Origin: Phallusia fumigata
Lineage: Eukaryota > Chordata > Ascidiacea > Phlebobranchia > Ascidiidae
Direction of reading: 5' to 3'
NCBI GenBank assembly: GCA_008931825.1
Contig: QXVZ01017750.1
Span: forward strand, 1 to 28,960
DNA length: 28,960 nt
Shown here: piece after piece, positions 21,366 through 28,960 of the stretch
How the letters are laid out: each line of letters starts with the position of its first letter
Numbering within the stretch: the stretch's first letter is position 1
Notes under the pieces: model-generated
Databases searched by the model: none
What the model saw: the letters and a program-made list of their open reading frames with translations, nothing else
Told to the model about the DNA's origin: nothing
Program-made: the position numbers and the translations under genes

Positions 21366-22855
21366 TCAAATCCAAACTGTGTATGTTTTCGCCAAAGTAG
21401 AGGCGACGTAACTAGGTGAGTAAATAGTTGAGCAAGGTCCATTTGTCCATTCTGTTTTAACTTTAAAATTAAGAAGTGGTAAACTATTTACAGTATAGTC
21501 TTTGGCAAAGAGAAGAGTAAATATAGTGTTGTATGTTGTTGGTTCATTTTCTTTCGTCATTCCCTCACCTTCTTTTGTATTACGATTGGTAAACTACAAA
21601 AAAAATTTTTTACTTGGCATACGTAGATCAGTATTGCAATATCTGCAACGTTGAAATAACAGCAAAAATAAATGTTACTATTATTAAAGGTAGCAAATAT
21701 ATTTTTCTAAATTTTAAGTAAACATGTTTAGGAAAGTTGAAAATTTGACCTATTTTATTCGAGCCTGACAAAACTTGAAAATCAAATCCATAAAACTGAG
21801 TACGATAGAGGTCCAACTCCAACGGATTTAATTTTTTTTTAATCTGTAAATAATGTGCACCCACCATGAGCAACACCAACGCCTGTACATCATGTAACAA
21901 GAAAGAAGAACGACAGCAATTCCGAAAAATACACCAGTAAATATTAAAAGAACCCATCCAACTAATGGGACATCTGCAAGAATCGTTTTTGTTACAGGAT
22001 TTCTATGATTGTACAATTTACCAAATATATTTACCTGAAGTGTAAACACCGCTGGGCAGGGTAATAACTTCAACTAGAAAAAAGAACGATAATATCAGTA
22101 GGTAAAAAACCAGTAATGAACGTTGAACAGCATTTCACTTGAAAACGTGGGTTTTGAATTGGTCACGAGGTGTCGCCATTGAGCAAGATTTAAATATATT
22201 AACAATGTTGGATATTGGACAACGCAAAATTATAAAACCTGGTTAAACACAGTGCCACTTTTTTCTTGAAAACAATAATTATCATGTTTGGGCAAAATCT
22301 GCTGCTCTTAAACGTAGTCATACTTTACCTGGAGCGTAAACAAGTTGAAAACCACCAGTATCACAGATCGCTTTTCCCTCACCCTCCGAACAAGTCAGAT
22401 TAATGACTTCGCCGTAATTTACAACACCACTGGTTGTAAGTTGACAGGTTCCAGGAAGATTTAAATCCGCAGTATTGCAAGTCACTAAGAAGAAAAAGTA
22501 ACTAAAACGTAGATTTGGTGATGTTTTATCAACCACAAAAGGTTTATTTCTCACCTCTTGTGCAGTTGTTCATGTAAATAAACGTTCCATCGGCTTGACA
22601 AACCCCTGTTGCATTTCCTTGGTATCCATAATCGCAAGGAAAATTCAAAACATCACCAAGACCGGAGTTTGTTGGAGGGGCTGTGTCTATGCCTTCCTCG
22701 GGTGTTTGAATACAAGCTGGTTAAAGAATAAAACTATGCAACATTACTTTTTTTACGGCATTAGCAATGTTTAATCTGAAAGAATACAATAGTTATAAGC
22801 GTTAGAACTTTACCTTCCACAACCTCAAAAGAACCGTTTCCAATCACAGAAACAG
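21366..22855 (-). CDS. CCP-domain membrane receptor, copy B, 5'-truncated at the n
   Basis: Minus-strand exons in transcript order: part of an exon from 22855 to 22814, then 22716-22555, 22484-22329, 22073-22035, 21973-21861 and 21593-21366. The visible protein has the end of an N-terminal domain (VIGNGSFEVVE) and a sushi/CCP module with CDYGYQGNATGVCQADGTF. A second short cysteine module (VTCNTADLNLPGTCQLTT) and a 13-residue linker (VEVITLPSG) follow. The transmembrane segment is VGWVLLIFTGVFFGIAVVLL, followed by a Cys/Trp/Arg-rich juxtamembrane (MMYRRWCCSWW) and a 76-residue tail ending KTYTVWI. The donor after SWW (gtgcac at 21860) is the least certain splice. Without it, translation stops shortly after at LKKN. 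Five exon lengths equal those of copy A. The 5' exons are absent because the sequence switches at the n (22856). Confidence 0.75.
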
Positions 22856-22856
22856 N
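22856..22856. other. Undetermined base at the junction of two gene copies
   Basis: A single n separates the middle of an N-terminal-domain exon of copy B (left) from the bases just after the stop codon of copy A (right). On the minus strand, copy A's 3' UTR therefore runs directly into the inside of a copy B exon. That is not a natural gene boundary. It suggests an assembly join, a collapsed gap, or a deletion breakpoint. Confidence 0.85.
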
Positions 22857-22861
22857 TTTTA

Positions 22862-24895
22862 TCAAATCCAAACTGTGTATGTTTTCACCAAAGTAGAGGC
22901 GACGTAACTAGGTGAGTAAATAGTTGACCAAGGTCCAATTGTCCATTCAGTTTTAACTTTAAAATTAAGAAATTGTAAACTATTTACAGTGTAGTCTTTG
23001 GCAAAGCGAAGAGTAAATATAGTGTTGTATGTGGATGGTTCATTTTCTTTCGTCATCCCCTCACCTTCTTTTGTATTACGACTGGTAAACTACAAAAAAA
23101 TATTTTTACTTGGCATACGTAGATCAGTATTGCAATATATGCAACGTTGAACTAAGAGCAAAAATGAATGTTAATATTATTAAAGTTAGCAAATACATTT
23201 TTCTAAATTTTAGGTAAATATGTTTAGGAAAGTTGTAAATTTGACCTATTTTATTCGAGCCTTACAAAACTTGAAAATCAAATCCATAGAACTGAGTATC
23301 CAACTCCAACGGATTTTTTTTTTTTAATTTGTAAATAATGTGCACCCACCATGTGCAACACCAACGCCTGTACATCATGTAACAAGAAAGAAGAACGACA
23401 GCAATTCCGAAAAATACACCAGTAAATATTAAAAGTATCCATCCAACAAGTGGGACATCTGGAAAATTTGTTTTTGTTACAGGATTTCTATGATTGTACA
23501 ATTTACCAAATATATTTACCTGAAGGGTAAACACCGCTGGGCAAGGTAATAACTTCAACTAGAAAAAAGAAAGATAATATCAGTAAGTAAAAAAAACAGT
23601 AATGAACGTTGAACAGGATTACACTTGAAAACGTGGGTTTTGAACTGGTCACGAGGTGTCGCTATTGAGCAAGATTTAAATATGTTAATAATGTTGGGTA
23701 TTGGACAAAGCCAAGTTATAAAACCTGGTTAAACACAGTGCCTCTTTTTTCAAAATCTGCTGCTTTTAAACGTAGTCATACTTTACCTGGAGCGTAAACA
23801 AGTTGAAAACCACCAGTATCACAGATCGCTTTCCCCTCACCATCTAAACAAGCCAGATTAATGACTTCGCCGTAATTTACAACACCACTGGTTGTAAGCT
23901 GGCAATTTTCAGGAAGACTCAAATCCACAGTATTGCAAGTGACTAAGAAGGAAAAGTAACTAAAACGATTTGTTTTTTTTTAACCACAAAAAGTTTATTT
24001 CCGACCTCGTGTGCAGTTATTCATGTAAATGAACGTTCCATCGGCTTGACAAACTCCTGTCGCATTTCCATTGTATCCATAATCGCATGGAAAATTTAAA
24101 ACATTACCAAGATCTGAGTTGGTTGGAGGGATTGTGTCTATGCCTTCCTCAGGCGTTTGGACACAAGCTGGTCAAGTAAAGCAAAATTAATTTTACATGG
24201 TATTAGTAATGTGTAATTTTGATGACAAAACGATATCTAGATATTACAAAGATTATAGACGTTGAAACTTTTACCATTGACAACGTTAAATGAACCATTT
24301 CCAACAATCGTAACTCCTTCAAAATCTGTGATAACATTTATTGAGGGCATGTCGCTGATCTGTAAAGAATCTATTTGCAGATACAGCATTATCGGATCGG
24401 AACCATCAAAGCTGGAAACAAACAAATTCAGCAATGGTTATTTTACATGAATTGTAACACATTGGGAACCTTGTGTGTAGTCGGGAAGTGTAATCTGTTG
24501 AAGGAACAATGGGGCACGAAACATCAGTGCCAAAGTACGTACACTGCGCAACCGCCTGTAAAATATTGATTGATTGTCAAAAGGTTAAATAAAACTATGC
24601 AACATAAAAACTAAACATTCATACTATACTGTTGATAATCCAGTTCACGATAAAAGTTCCCCCTGATATTCCAATTGAAATTTCGGGCGACGAACCTACT
24701 ATCAGCATCCCAGATTTTGTTCCCAAATCAAGTGGGGGGAATGCTAAAATTCAACAGCATATTACAAGAAAGTCCAAATATTAAATTTATTGTAAACACA
24801 GGACTCTAAATAAAAGGCTTACCTGCTTGACCACATGATTTACTAGCAAAAAATACAACAAAAATCCAAACTATTCTTATGATTTTATTGAGCAT
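22862..24895 (-). CDS. CCP-domain type I membrane receptor, copy A
   Basis: Minus-strand exons in transcript order: 24895-24823, 24743-24625, 24555-24470, 24411-24275, 24167-24006, 23942-23787, 23558-23520, 23458-23346, 23089-22862. This gives about 370 residues. Residues 1-24 form a signal peptide (MLNKIIRIVWIFVVFF). An unrecognised N-terminal domain of about 114 residues follows (QCTYFGTDVSCP, then VTIVGNGSFNVVN). Next come a sushi/CCP module (CDYGYNGNATGVCQADGTF), a second small cysteine module (four-cysteine VTCNTVDLSLPENCQLTT type), a linker, one transmembrane helix, and a MMYRRWCCTWW juxtamembrane. The tail contains STYNTI, which fits the SxYxxI ITIM pattern. All junctions but one have good consensus. 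The donor after TWW (gtgcac at 23345) is weak, and unspliced reading would instead give a lysine-rich tail ending at 23262. A membrane recognition or complement-regulator-like receptor is inferred from the CCP modules. Confidence 0.8.
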
Positions 24896-25769
24896 TATTG
24901 TAGCCTACACTGATGCTAGATAGAAAGACCAGGGTTATGAAGGCAGCCTGGCAAAATAGCAGTTCTGTGTTTGCTGACAATCATTAATGTTTGCTATACC
25001 TAACGCTGTAAAGTTGCGCATTCACATCTCGAGCTGTCTGTTTCATTAAAAGCAAGACTAAAATCCTGACTGTACAGGAGAGAGCCTAATCACATATTTG
25101 CACCATATAGCTTGAGATAAAATCTACATTTAAAAACCTTACTTACATAAAGCCTGTAGTATGGCGTGAGCGGGTTTCCAATAAATGGCAACTAAACGTA
25201 ACGCTATATTTAGAAACTCCAACTCTTTCTATCTTTTTTTAAATAGAAATCCATTTACGCACTCGCTTTAATTACATAACTGACGGAGTAGCAAGGTCTC
25301 TTGCCCGGTAACACTTTCCACTAGACACGTTTTGTTTGCGAAGTAACGCACGGTTGCAGAACGACTGTCCGCCAGAATGGCGCTGTTCCATGTCACGAAA
25401 AACAATACTTGTGCCGACGGAGACAATTGAGACATAACTGGAGAGTAGTTTTGTAATAGAGCAGTGATTACAATTAGTTCAAAACGCTGCATATTTATGA
25501 AATGCGTGACGAAACCAAAGCCTGCTGCATAACAGATATTTCAGAATAGGAGTTTTTTTTTCATCCGTTAACTACACTCAGTTTAATTTTTTAAATAAGT
25601 TAGCAACCCAGTTATTTTGTCAGGTATGCTTACTTTGGAAAGTTGAAAACGCAGTTATCACCTAGCTCGAAATAACTTTCTACTGTTCATCTCTCTTACA
25701 AAGATGCTAAAATTGGCACTCTAAATAAATAATGAATAACAATTTTGCGTTAACTATGCTTTTGTAATA
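24896..25769 (+). other. Divergent intergenic region
   Basis: This interval separates the minus-strand CCP gene start from the + strand Ig receptor 3 start, so it must hold two promoters facing away from each other. A 74-codon open frame on the minus strand (25492-25268) has no recognisable domain or splice context. I do not call it a gene. Confidence 0.55.
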
Positions 25770-28700
25770 ATGAGTATGAAAAAGTTAATATTAGCACTTG
25801 CAATTGTGTGGAACGAAGTTGTTTTTGGTTCTGGAGACATCGTACTAGGTGGTAAGCTAAAACTTTTCAAATACCTTTGTACTATCGTGAGCATAGTCTG
25901 TTGCATAATTATAAAAAACGAAATACACGAACAATATGGTAATGTTTATCACAACAGAAGACTTATTAACAAAATATTGATGTTTTAAATAAGTCAGGGC
26001 ATTTGGTTATTACTAAAATTATTACTCGGCCTGCTAGCAATGTTTTAATTGTGTGCTGCAAATAAAACGGACGCATTTTGCAGATTATTCCTGTACCAGG
26101 GATTACTTCAAACCGACGTACACAACATGGGCGTCACAGTACAAAGGAATTTTGTACTCAGCTGAATATTGCGATTTATTATCGGTGACGTGGAACGTGT
26201 ACTATGATCTTGATAATAATGAACCAACCACACATGCTAGACATAATAATCTCCTTGAAAGTGGCTGGAATACAACTGAACAATTCGATCTCAACCAATT
26301 CTATTCATCAGTTACCGAAGTGGGAAGTTGTGTTGTAACAACGTTTGAAGTAACAGTTCCTTTAAACCAATCTTTCGACGGAATTAAAGTTGAACTTGTT
26401 CCAGGCTGTCCTGGTGTATCATGTTCTGCCACTGGTGCAGGTTGCGTTAGTGGAGTCATTAATATTCGAGGTAAAAAAACATTTAAAGTTTTTTACATTC
26501 GGCGCCGCTGAAATTAGTTTGTTACTAATTGCAGATGTTTATCATCTACAGATTGCACAGCAACCATAAACAATGACGTAATCGTGATGTCATCATCAGA
26601 TTTGACGTACAATACAATGGGGAATTTTGGTTGTTTAAATGATGGGAAAATTTTTTACACAAACAGTACAGAATTGACCAACACTGAAACAGTTTGTTTA
26701 CAATCAGCTCAATGGTCGGGACAAGATGGATTGCAATGCTGGAAAGGTTTGTTTAGTTAAACAAGTTTGTTTTTTGCAAAATGAAATGGTTTGACGAAAC
26801 AAGTGCCATGCAAGTAGATGTACAAAATGATTTTAAATGACAACGCAAAACAACGTTTTGTCAGTGACTTGTTTTTCAAACATAATGTACACATAAAACA
26901 CGTTACAACGTGGTTTTAATAATGTCTGCTACAGCACCAAGCGTTACATTGCAAGACAATTCTACATCGTGTAATGCAGTCGGCGATACATTGATGTTCA
27001 CATGTTTATACGATGACACATTGCCCGAAGGAGATAAAACTAGATTTGTTATTGGAACGGATGCTACTGACGTCACCAAGGTGGTTTAACTACTTGTGTA
27101 TGATGGTATTCCAAAATAATTTTACAATTTAAAACCCCAGGGCTCTCCATTTATCCTTACCCTTCAACAACACAATGGATCCAAAATATATTGTCAGGCT
27201 ATAACACCATTCACTGAAGTATACACGGAAAGTGGAAGATCTAATAACATTATCATCGAGGTTTTTTGTAAGTTAAAACCTTAAACACGTTTTTACCCAC
27301 AACTGAAATGTTCAAACTATGTTTAGCAAAGCCTGGAAACGTAAAAACGAATGTTGACACTTCGATTGACGTCGTCAGCACTGGAACAACTGTTTTGCTA
27401 AATTCCTATCAAAACGTTCCCCTTCATTGCACAAGTGATGCAGATTATAGTTGTGTTTGGAAACTAAACCAAACCGAGTTTTCGAGATCGTGTGACACAC
27501 AGCAGTATTTCAACCAATCAGGATTTGTTACGTGTAACGTTACTAATTGTGCTGGATCAGATGAAAGTCAACTAAAGGTTGTGGTTGTAGATCCAAGTAA
27601 GAATTGTTTTTTCTTGAAATGCACCAAGTTATAAATATAATTTCGGAGCGTTTAAATTTAGTCGTAATCATTTACCTCTTTAAAATCAATAAAACCTTAC
27701 TGTGCCAACAAATCACAGCTTTAATATCTTGAGGTCAAAAAATTTTAAGTTGCTTTTGCAGTGCTGGACACAAAATGATATTTTTGTTGTTGTTGTTGTG
27801 TAAAGGAAATGCAAGAATTCAACAAAACGCACCAGTTGTTGAAGGCCAAAACTTGACTTTGATTTGTAACATTGATTTTCAAGATGAGCTCAACACAACT
27901 TTTCAATGGATCACCCCGACAAGCGTCATTGCTTTCAATGTTTCAACTCTAATTGTTCAAAATATTACAAGATTTGAAAATGGAAATTACACTTGCAGGA
28001 CAATTGACTCCTTTCAAAAATCAACTGAGGATGTTGACGTAGTTGTGCTGTGTAAGTGAATTAAGGTCTCCCGGCAAGAATTTTTTTGCATCCAAATGTT
28101 TGCCAATAAATTTTGTTTTAAATTCAATTGATCGACCTTTAAGAAAATAACAAAACACACAGATACAGTAAGCTGCGTGCTTTTGTGTGTTTACTTTTTA
28201 ATCTAATTCCCTGACGCTGTCAAGTAGGAGGTCGAAACGTTGAAATTATGTCAAGGAGGTAAGTTAAGTTCGTTTGAAAATCGCAAAATAGAAAAGTGGT
28301 TTTGTTTGTTTATTCTTGCATTATTGTCTACTTTATTATTCAATGTTATCTCTTTTCCACTTTACAGACAAACCGTATGACGTACTTCTAACCCCGCAAG
28401 AGTCAACTAGCATCGTTTACACCGGTTCACAATTACTTTTAAATGAAAATCAAGATGTGACGTTGTTTTGTGAGAGCGATGCCAACCCAGCAGCAAAATG
28501 CTCCTTCCAATTTGCTAACGACAGTTTACAATCCTTCAGCTCTTGCAATATAACACAACACGTCAGCTCACAGCAATCAGTTACTTGTTTTGCTGCAAAT
28601 GCCTATGGCGATGGGGAATCAGCTTCGCTAGAACTGATTGTGGTTAAAGAAAATGAAAGTAAGTTTATTAATTTCGGTGAGAAAGTGAAATTACTGCGCT

Positions 28701-28960
28701 CTATATGTTGTTACCACTTAACAGATACTCCTGCCATACAAAACGATTTAAACGGAACCGATCATGTATTTGCTGAAGACGACGTGATTTTAAACTGCAG
28801 TATCTCTTATCAAAATGAGCTCAATACGTCATTTTTTGGGGAAATTCCCTCAACTGATCGTGACGTTAACCTAACATCAGCGTTGTTAAAATTAATAAAT
28901 TTAACAAGATTTGATTGGGGAAATTATTCATGCATGACCAACAATACCTTTGGAAAATCA
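25770..28960 (+). CDS. Ig-superfamily receptor 3, 3'-truncated by the window
   Basis: Exons: 25770-25851, 26084-26470, 26552-26746, 26935-27080, 27141-27267, 27327-27596, 27806-28051, 28368-28658, 28725 to beyond 28960. It begins with a signal peptide (MSMKKLILALAIVW) and the SGDIVLGG junction shared with receptor 2. The unrecognised N-terminal domain, the sushi-like module and Ig1-Ig4 follow, then most of Ig5 to the window end. Exon phases equal those of receptors 1 and 2. Two key residues differ. The first cysteine of the N-terminal domain is tyrosine (DYSC versus DCSC), and the core tryptophan of Ig5 is glycine (SFFGEI versus LFAWEI). No stop or frameshift is seen, so the gene appears intact as far as visible. 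The transmembrane helix and tail are outside the window. Confidence 0.87.
28052..28367 (+). other. Enlarged intron 7 of Ig receptor 3
   Basis: A 316-base intron replaces one of about 92 bases in receptors 1 and 2 (5620-5711; 18343-18433). The extra DNA has no recognisable transposon ends or exon. The donor (gtaagt) and acceptor (ctttacag) are good. Confidence 0.55.

Noticed and set aside
23262..23275. gtaagg donor in CCP copy A after a lysine-rich extension
   Set aside because: It looks like a strong donor, but copy B has gtcagg at the same place and the phase (2) does not match the last exon (phase 0).
21366..24895. Naming the CCP receptor as vCRL1 or a fester homologue
   Set aside because: The domain type fits loosely, but I cannot confirm identity from sequence alone, so no symbol is given.
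25268..25492. 74-codon minus-strand open frame
   Set aside because: No signal peptide, splice partners or recognisable motif; it lies between two divergent promoters and is consistent with chance.
1..28960. CRISPR arrays, bacterial operons, rRNA and intact tRNA genes
   Set aside because: None seen. The window is intron-rich eukaryotic DNA and the only tRNA-like sequence is the SINE head.

Overview
The window looks like a piece of a tunicate genome, most likely a Ciona species. This is inference: the DNA is AT-rich, genes are cut into many short exons with GT-AG introns of about 50-300 bases, tails and 3' ends carry AATAAA signals, and the content is immunoglobulin-superfamily and sushi (CCP) receptors arranged in tandem. 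No database was consulted.

Layout. (1) 287-1510, + strand: the catalytic part of a protein kinase whose 5' end is not resolved. An orphan two-exon transmembrane C-terminus follows at 1869-2034. (2) 3609-7865, + strand: Ig receptor 1, 15 exons, 888 residues, complete. (3) 8880-9182: a tRNA-derived SINE on the minus strand. (4) 9895-12820, + strand: a small type I membrane protein (about 167 residues) with a GC-AG intron. Two different hAT-type non-autonomous transposons, each with an 8-bp target duplication, sit in two of its introns. (5) 12821-16161: a long stretch without a supported gene. (6) 16162-20352, + strand: Ig receptor 2, 15 exons, 883 residues, complete. (7) 21366-24895, minus strand: one complete and one 5'-truncated copy of a CCP-domain type I membrane protein. 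A single undetermined base (n, 22856) separates the copies. (8) 25770 to the end, + strand: Ig receptor 3, whose first nine exons are in the window.

The centre of interest is the receptor cluster. The three + strand receptors share exon number (as far as visible), exon phases, most exon lengths and large amounts of sequence, so they are tandem duplicates. Each has a signal peptide, a cysteine-containing N-terminal domain I do not recognise, a sushi-like module and five Ig domains. Copies 1 and 2 then add a membrane-proximal module, one transmembrane helix and a cytoplasmic tail with conserved tyrosines. These include a YMN (Grb2-SH2-type) site and an SxYxxV site fitting the ITIM consensus. 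The minus-strand CCP receptors lie between receptors 2 and 3 and also end in tyrosine-bearing tails. Together this looks like a family of paired immune-type or self/non-self recognition receptors. That function is inferred from architecture only.

All gene models were built by hand from reading frames, splice sites and comparison of paralogous copies. The two complete Ig models each sum to a multiple of three and keep one open frame through 15 exons, which is strong internal support.
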